The notes: generated from the letters alone by a model not told the origin. Positions 48,353 through 57,716 are shown, counted from the stretch's first letter. The stretch: DNA of 64,000 nucleotides from Hyphomonas sp. CY54-11-8 (GCF_000682735.1 NZ_AWFD01000001.1:496001-560000); one strand, 5' to 3'. Numbers and translations: made by a program.

Positions 48353-48443
48353 GGCCATCTCCTTCCGGAAGTTAATTCCGGCCCACACTAGGAGGCATGG
48401 CTCAAACCTCAAGCAGCCCGTTGGGAATTCGGATGAATGTTTC

Positions 48444-48929
48444 TCAATCATCCTTCTGATTGACGAAAATCAGGATGATGGCGCTGGCCGCGTGGTACAT
48501 GAACGCGCCTTCGAAGGATCCGACACCCACCTGGCTCTGCCACATCTGGAAGAGGGCGGCGCCGAACACCTGGAAGATGCCGAACCAGACGATCAGCGCG
48601 ACGCAGCAGCCCGCAATGGCCCAGGTCTTGGACGCATTGAACGCGCCAGCGTCTGAACCCACCTGCTTCCACATGTCGAATGCGCCCTTGAAGCAAAGCA
48701 ATCCGACCAGCAACTCGCCGGTCATGATCCCGATCAGCGCCAGCTTGATCAGGAAGGGGGACGTGATCGCCGGAATGACGAGGTTCGGATAGGCCGGGCT
48801 GTCAGCCTGGCCCAGCACTGCTCCAACTGCCATCTGGGCGTATTCCCAGTTCACGGCGTTTGAAATGAAATAGAACAGGCCCTGAAGCCCGACGAAAACG
48901 ATCAGGACAGTCTTGAAATAGCGGATCAT
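48444..48929 (-). CDS. DUF2165 family small membrane protein
   Basis: A 161-residue protein with four membrane helices (about 8-28, 58-80, 100-122 and 138-158). FKTVLIVFVGLQGLFYFISNAVNWEYA and MYHAASAIILIFV are typical of DUF2165. GGGGAAA precedes ATG 48929. The function is not known. It is on the same strand as the hydrolases but 91 bases upstream, with the promoter possibly at its own start. Confidence 0.85.
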   Translation of the reverse strand: MIRYFKTVLIVFVGLQGLFYFISNAVNWEYAQMAVGAVLGQADSPAYPNLVIPAITSPFLIKLALIGIMTGELLVGLLCFKGAFDMWKQVGSDAGAFNASKTWAIAGCCVALIVWFGIFQVFGAALFQMWQSQVGVGSFEGAFMYHAASAIILIFVNQKDD

Positions 48930-49012
48930 GATTTCCCCTTTTGGTCCGTGTTTCATCGGTGCACGAGACGTGCTCCGGACGATTCACAAGATCCGTGGGA
49001 GGAAAGGGTGTG

Positions 49013-50194
49013 CTAGCGGCTCAATTCCTTCATTGCCTCGTCCAATCCGCCAAGCGTCAGCTCAAACATGCGCTGCGGGCCGATCAGTTCACGGATCAAC
49101 TTGATGGAGCCTGTGTATTCCCAGGCGCCTTCCTTGACCGGATTCAGCCAGACGAGGTTCGGGTAGCGTTCGACGAAACGCTGGATCCACAGGCCGCCCG
49201 CCTCTTCGTTCCAGTGTTCGACCGAGCCGCCGGCATAGGTGATCTCGTACGGGCTCATCGTGGCGTCGCCGACGATGATGACCTTGTAGTCCGACGGATA
49301 TTTGTTCAGCACGTCCCAGGTCGGGATGCGATTGTTCATGCGGCGGCGATTGTCCTTCCACAGACCCTCATACGGGCAGTTGTGGAAGTAATAGTATTCG
49401 AGGTTCTTGATCTCGGACCGGGCGGCAGAGAACAGCTCCTCCATCACGCGCACATAGGGGTCCATTGAGCCGCCGACATCCAGTAACAGGAGGACCGAGA
49501 CCGTGTTGCGCTTTTCCGGGCGCATCTCGATGTCGAGATAGCCTTTACGGGCGGTGTTGTTGATCGTGCCGTCCAGGTCAAGTTCGTCCGGCGCGCCCTT
49601 GCGGGCCCATTTGCGCAGGCGCTTCATGGCAACTTTGATGTTGCGCGTGCCAAGCTCGACACTGTCGTCGTAATTCTTGAACTCCCGCTTGTCCCAGACT
49701 TTCACGGCGCGGCGGTGGCGGGATTTTTCCTGCCCGACGCGCACGCCTTCCGGATTGTAGCCGTTGGCGCCGAAGGGGGAGGTGCCGCCCGTGCCGATCC
49801 ACTTGTTCCCGCCTTCATGGCGCTTCTTCTGCTCTTCGAGACGCTGTTTCAGTGTCTCCATCAGCTTCTCGAAGCCGCCCATGGCCTCGATTTCGTCCAT
49901 TTCCTCCTGAGTGAGGAATTTCTCGGTCATCTTGCGCAGCCATTCTTCCGGCAGATCCTGCACGTCCACAGCGTCTGCCAGGGAGTCGAGACCTTTGAAG
50001 ACGTGGGAGAAGACCTTGTCGAACTTGTCGATATTCCGCTCGTCTTTCACCAATGCGGCGCGGGAGAGATAGTAGAAGTCCTCGACATCCATATCGGTGA
50101 CTTTCTTGTCCATCGCTTCCATCAGCATCAGGTATTCCTTCAGCGTGACGGGCACCTTGGCTTCGCGCAATTGGTTGAAGAAATTGAGGAACAT
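49013..50194 (-). CDS. VWA domain protein (CoxE-like) with altered MIDAS
   Basis: A 393-residue protein with a helical N-terminal half and a von Willebrand A domain from about residue 230. The metal site reads LLLLDVGGSM (Asp239, Ser243): the usual D-x-S-x-S is D-x-G-x-S, so the first Ser is lost. CoxE-like proteins work with MoxR AAA+ ATPases as metal-cofactor or protein-complex insertion chaperones. The likely partner MoxR gene is at 53104-53979, separated by three genes of which two are on the other strand. No obvious client enzyme is near. Confidence 0.88.
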   Translation of the reverse strand: MFLNFFNQLREAKVPVTLKEYLMLMEAMDKKVTDMDVEDFYYLSRAALVKDERNIDKFDKVFSHVFKGLDSLADAVDVQDLPEEWLRKMTEKFLTQEEMDEIEAMGGFEKLMETLKQRLEEQKKRHEGGNKWIGTGGTSPFGANGYNPEGVRVGQEKSRHRRAVKVWDKREFKNYDDSVELGTRNIKVAMKRLRKWARKGAPDELDLDGTINNTARKGYLDIEMRPEKRNTVSVLLLLDVGGSMDPYVRVMEELFSAARSEIKNLEYYYFHNCPYEGLWKDNRRRMNNRIPTWDVLNKYPSDYKVIIVGDATMSPYEITYAGGSVEHWNEEAGGLWIQRFVERYPNLVWLNPVKEGAWEYTGSIKLIRELIGPQRMFELTLGGLDEAMKELSR

Positions 50195-50316
50195 GGGGAT
50201 GTCTCACTTTAGCCTGTCATAAACATAGACTGCCTGCCGCCCGGTGTCCAAGCTGACGTCACGCTAACTGTCCGCTCATGCTGTGTTCAGCTTCCGGCCG
50301 TTAGCTGTGTATCGAC

Positions 50317-51063
50317 ATGATGCGTGTCTTTTTCCTGTCCCTTTACTTGCTCTTCGCCGGGCCGATGGCCGCGGCGGATACAGCTTGTCCGCCGGGGGAG
50401 GGCGAAAAAAACTGCATGGTTCAGGCGATCTGGGAGGCGGCCGCCGGGTATCCGGCTGACAAGCGGGAACGTCTGAGACCGATATTTCTGAATACCTTAG
50501 CGCTGAGTGGGGACACAGCGCTGCTCGCGGAGTGGGAGGGACGGCTAGGCGGCGTGGCAGCGCCGCAGCCGGAATATCCCGACTATATCCGCGAGCGGGC
50601 GGAGGCCGAGCTGCGGGAAGCTGATTGGAATCGCTTCCTGCAGCGGGCCCAGGCCGGGCTTCCGCCCTTCAATATCGGCCGGCCGGAACTGATGGCGGCT
50701 GGCGCGCGCCTTGCGCCGGACACAGCCACGCGCCGGCGTGTCGTGGAGGCCATGTTCGCTCTGGCAGGCCCGCCGCAGCCGAGCGCCCGGCCGCTGGAGA
50801 ATTTCGAGCGGGGCGATTTTGGTCACGTGCTGAGCGAGCTCGCGATGGAAACCTGCGATCTCGCAGCGTTCGACCGGGCCGTGCAGCTGACAGTCGAGCC
50901 GGACGGGCTGCGCTATGCGTTCTGGCGGGCCCGGATTACCGGTGGTGCCAGTGCGCTCGCCAGCCGGGTGAGGGCCGAAGGTGCGCGCGAAGATACCCGC
51001 CATGTGCGCGAAGCGCTGGAAGGCTATGGGGCAATTCTGGAGCGCGGATACTGCCCGGCTTGA
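50317..51063 (+). CDS. Exported hypothetical protein
   Basis: A 248-residue protein with a signal peptide (RVFFLSLYLLFAGPMAAADT, cleavage near 21) and Cys24/Cys33 (ACPPGEGEKNC), which could form a disulfide. The rest is alpha-helical, resembling repeat-type scaffolds (RERAEAELREADWNRFLQRA), with another Cys near the end. No family recognised. It lies before the DUF2270 gene and may be co-transcribed with it (47-base gap). Confidence 0.65.
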   Translation: MMRVFFLSLYLLFAGPMAAADTACPPGEGEKNCMVQAIWEAAAGYPADKRERLRPIFLNTLALSGDTALLAEWEGRLGGVAAPQPEYPDYIRERAEAELREADWNRFLQRAQAGLPPFNIGRPELMAAGARLAPDTATRRRVVEAMFALAGPPQPSARPLENFERGDFGHVLSELAMETCDLAAFDRAVQLTVEPDGLRYAFWRARITGGASALASRVRAEGAREDTRHVREALEGYGAILERGYCPA

Positions 51064-51109
51064 TCCGGCAGCCTTTTTGGGAGTAGGCGGGGGCAAGGAA
51101 ACGCCGCGC

Positions 51110-51895
51110 ATGACCGAATTTGACGATAGAGACGACCCGGTTCTGGCTGAACCAACCGACGGAGACCCGGATGGGGATCCGCCGACAGGCATTTCCGGAA
51201 ACAAGGAAGTCGGCGCGATCGCGCACCTCTACCGGGCGGAAGTCTACCGTTCGACCGTCTGGCGCCAGCGCCTGGACCAGACCACCAACTGGGCCGTGAT
51301 CTCGACCGGTATCGGCCTGTCAGCTGCTTTTGCGTCTGAGCGTGCCTCACCGTTCCCCATCGTGCTGGTCGGCGCGCTCTGCATCATGTTCCTGATGCTG
51401 GAAGCGCGGCGTTATCGTTTCTTCTATGTCTGGCGGTTCCGGGCGCGGGTTCTGGAGATTGCCTTCTATGTGCCGATGCTGCGCGGAGAGGGGGCACAGA
51501 TCCCGCTCGACCGCGGCACAGCCCTGTCTGACGATTATGTCAAACCGCAATACCGGATCTCGATGATCCGCTCGGTCGGCCGGCGCCTGCGCCGGAATTA
51601 TGGCTGGATTTTTGCCATTCTCGGCGCGGCTTATTTCGCCAAGATCGCCATTCATCCGACCGATGTGGACAATTTTGCCCACTTCATGCGCCGCGCGCAT
51701 ATCGGGCCGATTCCAGGCTGGCTGGCACTGATCTGCGGTGTCGCTTTCCATATCGGCTGGATCACCCTTGCCTGGAAAACCTGGTGGGATGAGCGCACCG
51801 ACAAGACCAAGATGGCCGACTTCCTGAAAAGCCGCGAAGACGTGAACTTCCGTCCGCCGACCAAAGGCGTGACACCCATGAAGGCGGACGACTGA
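51110..51895 (+). CDS. DUF2270 membrane protein
   Basis: A 261-residue protein with a hydrophilic acidic start, then IAHLYRAEVYRSTVWRQRLDQTTNWAV, the DUF2270 signature, and about four membrane helices. The function is unknown. AAGGAA lies upstream of ATG 51110. It is convergent with the LuxR-type gene. Confidence 0.86.
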   Translation: MTEFDDRDDPVLAEPTDGDPDGDPPTGISGNKEVGAIAHLYRAEVYRSTVWRQRLDQTTNWAVISTGIGLSAAFASERASPFPIVLVGALCIMFLMLEARRYRFFYVWRFRARVLEIAFYVPMLRGEGAQIPLDRGTALSDDYVKPQYRISMIRSVGRRLRRNYGWIFAILGAAYFAKIAIHPTDVDNFAHFMRRAHIGPIPGWLALICGVAFHIGWITLAWKTWWDERTDKTKMADFLKSREDVNFRPPTKGVTPMKADD

Positions 51896-51904
51896 AATCT
51901 CGGA

Positions 51905-53008
51905 TCAGCGGCGCGCAAACAATGATTGGATCCTGGCCGCCAGTTCAGATTGGCGTTTGGCATCCATCTTGGCGAGTACCGACTTCAGAAAACTGCGTAC
52001 GGTTGAGAGCTTTACACCCATGCGTTCAGCGATTTCGTCGGGACTGAGGCCAAGTGCGATAAAAATGGCTGTCTCGGCTTCCCTTTGGGTCAGCTGGTAA
52101 GCGCTCACAAGTACCGAAGCAGCTTCTGGCGGCAGCGGCTCCGGCGAAGTGAACGTGACGATGACAAAATGCTTCTGTGCCGGCCCTCCAGCCATCGTTC
52201 GCACGCTTTCTGCCAGGCCCGTATTCAGTCTGACAACGCGGACCAATAAGGGCGCCATGCCGTCTGCCGTGGTCATGAGGAACGTAGCAGGCATGCCGCT
52301 CCTGATGGCCACTTCCAGGGAGTGTTCAAGCTTTTTGTGGGCTGACTGGTCCCGAAGGACAATTCGCCCGTGCCGGATATCGATTCCTGGGTTCTTTCTC
52401 CGAGTATCCCGGGCGAGCGCATTCTCCGCCACGATGCGGTAGTGCGGATCAATAATGAAAGTTTGTCCTGGAATGTGATTGATCGCCTGTTCCAGAAGAA
52501 CGCGGTCGTGTGAGAGCTCGCCAAAGACTTGCTGCAGGCTCAGAGCTCGTTTCAGGTGCGGCGCCAGGAACAGCATTTTTTCGAAGTCGGATGTTTGAAA
52601 AACGTCCTGGGACCGGGACCGGTATAATGAGATGCTGGCCGTCAAACCCGGCGTGTCGATGACGCGCGTGCTCAATCCGTCATATGTGTCCGCCGCTTCC
52701 AGCACATGGTGACGATAGTCTGCGGGAATGTCCCTGTAGGCGCACATCTGATGGCCGGACAGGACGGTCTCGGATGATCGGACCAAAAACTCCTTCATCC
52801 AGATGTCACCGTGCCAGAGGTGTTGGTTGTAGGCATCAGCCGATTCCGGGCTGACGCTGTTCTGCATCAGAAAATAGCGATCTGGTTCTGCAATGACGAG
52901 TGCAGAAGAGTGAGAATTCAGTTCGTCCTGAAGGCGGGTCGCCAAAATGGCGAGGCGCCCCCTGTCCGTCACCGTCTCGTATATTTCTCCCACCAGATCA
53001 TCGAGCAT
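51905..53008 (-). CDS. LuxR-type transcriptional regulator
   Basis: A 367-residue protein. The C-terminal GerE-like helix-turn-helix (about 300-360: YQLTQREAETAIFIALGLSPDEIAERMGVKLSTVRSFLKSVLAKM) is clear. The N-terminal 290 residues form an uncharacterised sensor, with a possible PAS-like segment (IPGQTFIIDPHYRIVAENALA). It is not of the acyl-homoserine-lactone type by its N-terminus. It sits between the MoxR gene and the DUF2270 gene with no clear target. Confidence 0.85.
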   Translation of the reverse strand: MLDDLVGEIYETVTDRGRLAILATRLQDELNSHSSALVIAEPDRYFLMQNSVSPESADAYNQHLWHGDIWMKEFLVRSSETVLSGHQMCAYRDIPADYRHHVLEAADTYDGLSTRVIDTPGLTASISLYRSRSQDVFQTSDFEKMLFLAPHLKRALSLQQVFGELSHDRVLLEQAINHIPGQTFIIDPHYRIVAENALARDTRRKNPGIDIRHGRIVLRDQSAHKKLEHSLEVAIRSGMPATFLMTTADGMAPLLVRVVRLNTGLAESVRTMAGGPAQKHFVIVTFTSPEPLPPEAASVLVSAYQLTQREAETAIFIALGLSPDEIAERMGVKLSTVRSFLKSVLAKMDAKRQSELAARIQSLFARR

Positions 53009-53103
53009 GACCCATTTCTTATATCAGTAGAAACGCTGAATAATCCAGATGGAATCAATTTCATCGCCCGATGAGGCTGGTGCAGTGAAAAATAAAGCCG
53101 TGA

Positions 53104-53979
53104 TCAGCCAGCCGGGCCGCGGCGGCCGCCGCCCGGGCCGTCCTGACGGCGGGCGAGGAAGGCGAGGCGCTCGAAGAGGGCGATGTCCTGTTCGTTCTTC
53201 AGAAGCGCACCATGCAGCGGCGGGGTGAGCCGCTCGGGGTCCTTCTCGCGCAGGGTTTCGAGGTCGATGTCCTCGTTCATCAGCAGCTTCAGCCAGTCGA
53301 GCAGTTCGCTGGTCGACGGCTTTTTCTTCACGCCCGGCAGTTCGCGCATGGCGTAGAAGGTCGTCAGCGCGTCCTTCACGAGCTTCTGCTTGATGCCCGG
53401 ATAGTGAACATCGATGATTTCCTGCATCGTGTCCTCGTCCGGGAACTTGATGAAGTGGAAGAAGCAGCGGCGCAGGAAGGCGTCTGGCAGCTCTTTCTCA
53501 TTGTTCGAAGTGATGATCACGATCGGACGCTGCTTCGCCTTCACGGTTTCATCGGTTTCGTAGACATAGAACTCCATCCGGTCGAGTTCCTGCAAGAGGT
53601 CGTTCGGAAACTCGATGTCGGCCTTGTCGATCTCGTCGATCAGCAGCACAGGGCGCTTGTCGGCGGTGAACGCCTCCCACAGCTTGCCCTTCTTGATGTA
53701 GTTCTTGACGTCCTTGGCGCGCTCTTCGCCCATCTGGCCGTCGCGCAGGCGGGACACGGCATCATACTCATAGAGGCCCTGGTTCGCCTTGGTGGTAGAC
53801 TTGATGTGCCACTCGATCAGCTCGCAGCCGAGGGCCTTGGCCACTTCGATGGCCAGCACGGTCTTGCCGGTGCCGGGCTCGCCTTTGACGAGCAGCGGGC
53901 GCTCCAGTGCAATGGCGGCGTTGACGGCCACGCGCAGGTCGTCAGTTGCCACATAGTTTTCAGTGCCTTCGAAACGCAT
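53104..53979 (-). CDS. MoxR-like AAA+ ATPase
   Basis: A 291-residue AAA+ protein with Walker A GEPGTGKT (33-40), Walker B VLLIDEIDKAD, sensor 1 IVIITSNN and an arginine finger in FLRRCFF. MoxR proteins remodel client complexes or insert cofactors together with a VWA partner; the CoxE-like VWA gene is 3 kb downstream on the same strand. Its C-terminus is Gly/Arg-rich (RRQDGPGGGRRGPAG). Confidence 0.93.
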   Translation of the reverse strand: MRFEGTENYVATDDLRVAVNAAIALERPLLVKGEPGTGKTVLAIEVAKALGCELIEWHIKSTTKANQGLYEYDAVSRLRDGQMGEERAKDVKNYIKKGKLWEAFTADKRPVLLIDEIDKADIEFPNDLLQELDRMEFYVYETDETVKAKQRPIVIITSNNEKELPDAFLRRCFFHFIKFPDEDTMQEIIDVHYPGIKQKLVKDALTTFYAMRELPGVKKKPSTSELLDWLKLLMNEDIDLETLREKDPERLTPPLHGALLKNEQDIALFERLAFLARRQDGPGGGRRGPAG

Positions 53980-54380
53980 GGGTGTGCCGTCCTTATCTGT
54001 CTTTCCTCCACAATAGGGAGTGCCCCGAAGGGAGCAAGCTCTGACGTGGCGGGAGGTACGTTCCGCACTGCAGCACGGGTTTCATTTTTCGCCCCCTCAA
54101 GCCTGTGGTAAACAGGATCTGCCATGCGCACGGCCGCAGTGTCTCATGCTTCAGCGGAGTGCCGCACCGGTCCGGGCAGGTCTGATCCCTTTGGGTCGGG
54201 ACAGGCCCGGGCCGATGCAGGACTTATGATCCAGAACCCTGTCGGGAATCGCGCGCATGGCACTTTTCCGTGCGGGATTGAGGCCGCCTCGCGCTAACGT
54301 GGAAAGTTCGTGAACCGGCAATCAAGCGTTAACGCCTTCCTGCGATTCTTTGCGAAATTCGCCGCATTGGATCTGGAACC
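53980..54380. other. 400-base spacer upstream of flbT
   Basis: No gene is convincing here. It should contain the divergent promoters of the MoxR gene and flbT. Visible elements are a small hairpin CCTGT-GGTAA-ACAGG (54102-54116) and the palindrome GCGTTAACGC (54326-54335), which contains a TTAAC half-site of the CtrA type without the second half. No good sigma-54 or sigma-28 flagellar promoter was found. Confidence 0.3.
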
Positions 54381-54767
54381 ATGCCTCTCAAACTGTCGCT
54401 CAAGCCGGGTGAAACGTTCGTTGTGAACGGGGCCGTTGTGCGCAATGGCGACCGCCGGGGCGTTCTGCTGCTGGAAAACCAGGCCCGGGTCCTGCGCGAG
54501 AAGGACATCCTGCATCCGCGCGATGCCACGACGCCGGCGGCGCGCGCCTATTTCAGCGTGATGCAGATGTACCTGCTCGGCGAAGCGGACGGGCCGACCT
54601 ATTCGCAGGCCGCCGAGTCGCTCGCCACGCTGCTGGCCGCCAGCGAGACCGAAGAGTCCCGCGCGGCCGTGCTGGATATTTCCGCCGATGTGGCCTGCTC
54701 CAACCTTTACCGCGCCCTCAGCCGGTGCCGGCGTCTGCTGGCTGACGGCGAAGCGGCGGCGGCCTGA
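54381..54767 (+). CDS. flbT: Flagellin mRNA regulator FlbT
   Basis: A 128-residue protein matching FlbT: MPLKLSLKPGETFVVNGAVVRNGDRRGVLLLENQA and DILHPRDATTPAARAYF are typical. In Caulobacter FlbT binds flagellin mRNA and limits its translation until the hook is complete, with FlaF as the opposing partner. Here the next gene is not FlaF but an unrelated 103-residue protein, coupled by a TGATG overlap. Flagellin genes are not in the window. Confidence 0.93.
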   Translation: MPLKLSLKPGETFVVNGAVVRNGDRRGVLLLENQARVLREKDILHPRDATTPAARAYFSVMQMYLLGEADGPTYSQAAESLATLLAASETEESRAAVLDISADVACSNLYRALSRCRRLLADGEAAAA

Positions 54768-55078
54768 TGGCGGACGGCTCCGCGATGCGCGTCCACCCCG
54801 CTCCCGACACCAAGCCGCTGGGCCTGGACGAGGCTATCCGACTTCTGGAAGCCGGACAGGGGCAGGACATCTGCGTCGATCTTGGCGACGGGCGCCTTGC
54901 CCGTGCCGACGGCCCGCGTGGCTCCGAAGGTCTGCTGCAGCGGCTTCGCGGTCACAAGATGATGCTGGCGCTTGCCTCCGGCGCGGCGGATCTGTCGCAT
55001 TTCACCGCCAGCCCCCATGCGTTGACGATTGCACCGGGCGTGCAGGAAATCCTCGACGCAACGACGCAGAGAGACTAG
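54767..55078 (+). CDS. FlbT-coupled protein, function unknown
   Basis: A 103-residue protein sharing a TGATG overlap with flbT. It is moderately basic, with a middle helix-rich part (LGLDEAIRLLEAGQG) and segments such as VDLGDGRLARADGP and GLLQRLRGHKMMLALASGAADL. I see no known domain and no Cys. Its position where flaF commonly lies suggests a role in flagellin regulation or assembly, but this rests on context only. Confidence 0.6.
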   Translation: MADGSAMRVHPAPDTKPLGLDEAIRLLEAGQGQDICVDLGDGRLARADGPRGSEGLLQRLRGHKMMLALASGAADLSHFTASPHALTIAPGVQEILDATTQRD

Positions 55079-55088
55079 AGCGCCGCGC

Positions 55089-55739
55089 ATGAGCGCAGAA
55101 CTCCTCTCCCTGTTCACGGCAACGTTTGTCACATTTTTCGTCCTGATTGACTCGCTCGGTGTGGCGCCGATGTTTGCAACGCTGACGGCGCGCGGCGATA
55201 CCGCCTATCGCCGGCAGATGGCGTTCAAGTCGATCTTCGTCGCAGCCGTGATCATCTTCGCCTTCGCCTTCGGTGGCGCCTGGCTGATGGATGCCATGCA
55301 TATCTCGATCGATGCGTTTCGGGCGGCGGGCGGGGTTCTGCTGTTCCTGATTGCGCTCGACATGGTGTTCGAGAAGCGCACCGAGCGCCGCGAGCACCGC
55401 ACGGAAGAACATCTCGGCCAGCATGAGACGGATCCGGAACCGGACGATGTCTCAGTCTTCCCGCTGGGTATTCCTATGATCGCGGGGCCGGGCTCCATCG
55501 CCACGGCGATGTTTTACATGTCCGACACGGAAAACTGGATGGAGAAGGGGGTCATTCTGGCCGCCATCGGCCTGAACCTGCTCCTGACACTGGTCATTTT
55601 CCTGGCGGCAGGTCCGCTGGTGCGTTTGCTGGGCGCAAGTGTGGCCGGGGCGCTGACGCGGATCCTCGGCGTTGTGCTGGCGGCCTTGTCGATCCAGTTG
55701 CTGATCGACGGAATTAAAGGCGCGTTCAATCTCGGCTGA
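55089..55739 (+). CDS. MarC family membrane protein
   Basis: A 216-residue protein with six membrane helices and the MarC signatures FFVLIDSLGVAPMFATLT and FPLGIPMIAGPGSIATAM. A Glu/His-rich cytoplasmic loop (FEKRTERREHRTEEHLGQHETD) separates the halves. MarC was once linked to multiple antibiotic resistance, but its function is unknown. It follows 10 bases after the FlbT-coupled gene. Confidence 0.9.
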   Translation: MSAELLSLFTATFVTFFVLIDSLGVAPMFATLTARGDTAYRRQMAFKSIFVAAVIIFAFAFGGAWLMDAMHISIDAFRAAGGVLLFLIALDMVFEKRTERREHRTEEHLGQHETDPEPDDVSVFPLGIPMIAGPGSIATAMFYMSDTENWMEKGVILAAIGLNLLLTLVIFLAAGPLVRLLGASVAGALTRILGVVLAALSIQLLIDGIKGAFNLG

Positions 55740-55755
55740 GTTTGTCGGCTGGAGG

Positions 55756-57039
55756 TCAGGCCCCCATCGGTTCCAGTTTCTTCTTTTTCCGGATATTCCG
55801 GCGGAACGTTGACCAGGTCACGAAGATCAGGGCGAGGCCCGCAGCCGTCATGCCCATCACCTGCAGCACCATCTGAAGAGTCCAGCGGATGCCTGTGTCG
55901 GCGGTGCGCAGTGCGCCCGCACCGGATTGCTTGACGAGGGCGACAGCCCGGTCGCCGCCCGCTTCGGCGATCAGTCGGACCCGGCGGAGGTCGGACGCAT
56001 CTTCCACCTGTTCCAGAAGGGTCACCGCCGCAGCCGGGCTGGTCAGTCTGCCGATCCGGTCAATCTGTTCGAGATCGGCTTCAAGCCGTTGCAGGCCGCG
56101 CGCATCGATGGAGGCGATGAAGGCGGCTTTGGCTCGTTCTGTCCGGACATCAATCGTGGCGAGTTCCCCCAACGCCTCTTCAAGGGCGGGGCGCAAGGTG
56201 CTGTCGGGCAGGGCGGCATTCACCCGTGCGGACAGATAATCCTCGAAATCTTCCGTGAGGCGACGCGCGCGGAGCGCGGACTTCAGGATCGAGGCGGCAC
56301 GGATATTGGCATCCGACAGGCCATCTGCGGTTTCTGCCTCCAGCAAGCCAATCGCGGTGATCTTCAGGGCGACTTCGTCCATCCGGTCGCCATGTACCCA
56401 GCGTTCGGAATTTTCTGCGAGGTCCCGAAACGTGCCGAGCAGGCGGAAACGCGTATCCGATGCCGTACGTTCGGACGATACCTCGACTTCAGGCCCGCCC
56501 TGGTTTTCTGTTTCGCCATCTGCGACTTCAATGACTGTTTCCGGAACGTCGACCAGACCGGACTGCACGTCCATGACCCGGGCCGATACCTGGGCTTCTT
56601 CGTATTTCAGGCTGATCGCCGTCGGCAGTTTGCGAAGGGCTGCAGCCGTCAGCCGCTCGTCCGCACGATCCAGCCGTTCAGCGTCGGCCGCCACCATCAG
56701 CTCTTTGACATCCTTGCGGTCCAGCATCTGGGGGGCGGCGAGGAGGAAGCCATGCGCAGCAGCAACATCGCGCTCGCTCAGCTCACGATCGACGACATCA
56801 TACCAGAATTCATACCGGTCGGACGGGTTGCGCGGTGCAAATGAGGCGAACGCGTCGTCCATGTTTTTGCGGGTCTGGTCGATCGCCTCAATTCCCGGGG
56901 AATCGGAGAAGGCCGACCCGGAAAAGGCTGCGCCCAGCACCTGCGCGCCGATCACCGGAAGCAGGATGAGCATAGAGTTAAAAACGACAGCCTGCATCCA
57001 GCCCGAGGTTTTTCCAGTGCTTTTCCGGCGTCGGGCCAT
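55756..57039 (-). CDS. Two-helix membrane protein with large central domain, function unknown
   Basis: A 427-residue protein. A short basic N-terminus precedes one helix (VVFNSMLILLPVIGAQVLGAAF, about 19-40), and a second helix lies near the C-terminus (MVLQVMGMTAAGLALIFVTW) before a basic tail (RRNIRKKKK). The roughly 350 residues between should be periplasmic and look mainly helical, with many Asp/Glu/Arg. No known domain recognised. It is convergent with marC. Confidence 0.65.
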   Translation of the reverse strand: MARRRKSTGKTSGWMQAVVFNSMLILLPVIGAQVLGAAFSGSAFSDSPGIEAIDQTRKNMDDAFASFAPRNPSDRYEFWYDVVDRELSERDVAAAHGFLLAAPQMLDRKDVKELMVAADAERLDRADERLTAAALRKLPTAISLKYEEAQVSARVMDVQSGLVDVPETVIEVADGETENQGGPEVEVSSERTASDTRFRLLGTFRDLAENSERWVHGDRMDEVALKITAIGLLEAETADGLSDANIRAASILKSALRARRLTEDFEDYLSARVNAALPDSTLRPALEEALGELATIDVRTERAKAAFIASIDARGLQRLEADLEQIDRIGRLTSPAAAVTLLEQVEDASDLRRVRLIAEAGGDRAVALVKQSGAGALRTADTGIRWTLQMVLQVMGMTAAGLALIFVTWSTFRRNIRKKKKLEPMGA

Positions 57040-57299
57040 GAACGCTGAAACCGTTGCAAAAGCTGTACATTGGGCGAGTTTTCATAGAGCGCGTGGGGGC
57101 ACGAAAGATCAAGCCCCGGCCTGCATATTGCACTGGATTCTGTCTGTTCGTCTGGCCCAGGCCGGTCACAATTTTACGACAATTCGGGGTTATTGGCTCA
57201 GGCGCCTGAAAAGGTGGGAAAAATTAACTCAGCTTTGCCGATTGCGATGAATCGCCTGCGGCTTTATATCCCGGCCAAGTTTCAATGAGGTGTCCTGCG

Positions 57300-57716
57300 A
57301 TGAGTGTGGAAATTGCAGACGACTATCGTCCCTCGGATGACGAGGAATTCATGAACGAAAAGCAGCTGGCTTACTTCCGCCGGCTGCTTGAGAACTGGAA
57401 AGCCGACATTCTCGACGGCGCCAAGCAGACCATCACAAATCTGCAGGATGAGTCCGGTTCACTGCCCGATATTGTCGACCGGGCGTCCGCGGAAAGCGAC
57501 AAGGCGCTGGAACTGCGCACCCGCGACCGCCAGCGCAAGCTGATCTCCAAGATCGATGCGGCCCTGCGACGGATCGAGGACGGGTCTTACGGTTTCTGCG
57601 AAGTGACCGGTGAGCCGATTGGCCTGCGCCGGCTGGAAGCCCGCCCGACAGCGACGCTTAGCCTGGAGGCCCAGGAGCGCCACGAGCGCAAGGAACGCAC
57701 CCTGCGCGACGATTGA
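57300..57716 (+). CDS. dksA: RNA polymerase-binding protein DksA
   Basis: A 138-residue secondary-channel protein with the coiled-coil tip segment DIVDRASAESD, where the Asp residues act on RNA polymerase, and the C-terminal globule EDGSYGFCEVTGEPIGLRRLEARPTATLSLEAQERHE. Together with ppGpp it controls rRNA and stress promoters. Three of the four zinc cysteines of E. coli DksA are replaced (CEVT and LSLEAQ), so this is the zinc-poor alphaproteobacterial form. GAGGTG precedes ATG 57300. A classic terminator follows. Confidence 0.94.
   Translation: MSVEIADDYRPSDDEEFMNEKQLAYFRRLLENWKADILDGAKQTITNLQDESGSLPDIVDRASAESDKALELRTRDRQRKLISKIDAALRRIEDGSYGFCEVTGEPIGLRRLEARPTATLSLEAQERHERKERTLRDD

Noticed and set aside
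54258-54273. Sigma-54-like TGGCAC element upstream of flbT
   Set aside because: The spacing between GG and GC is 11 bases instead of 10 and the -12 element is poor.
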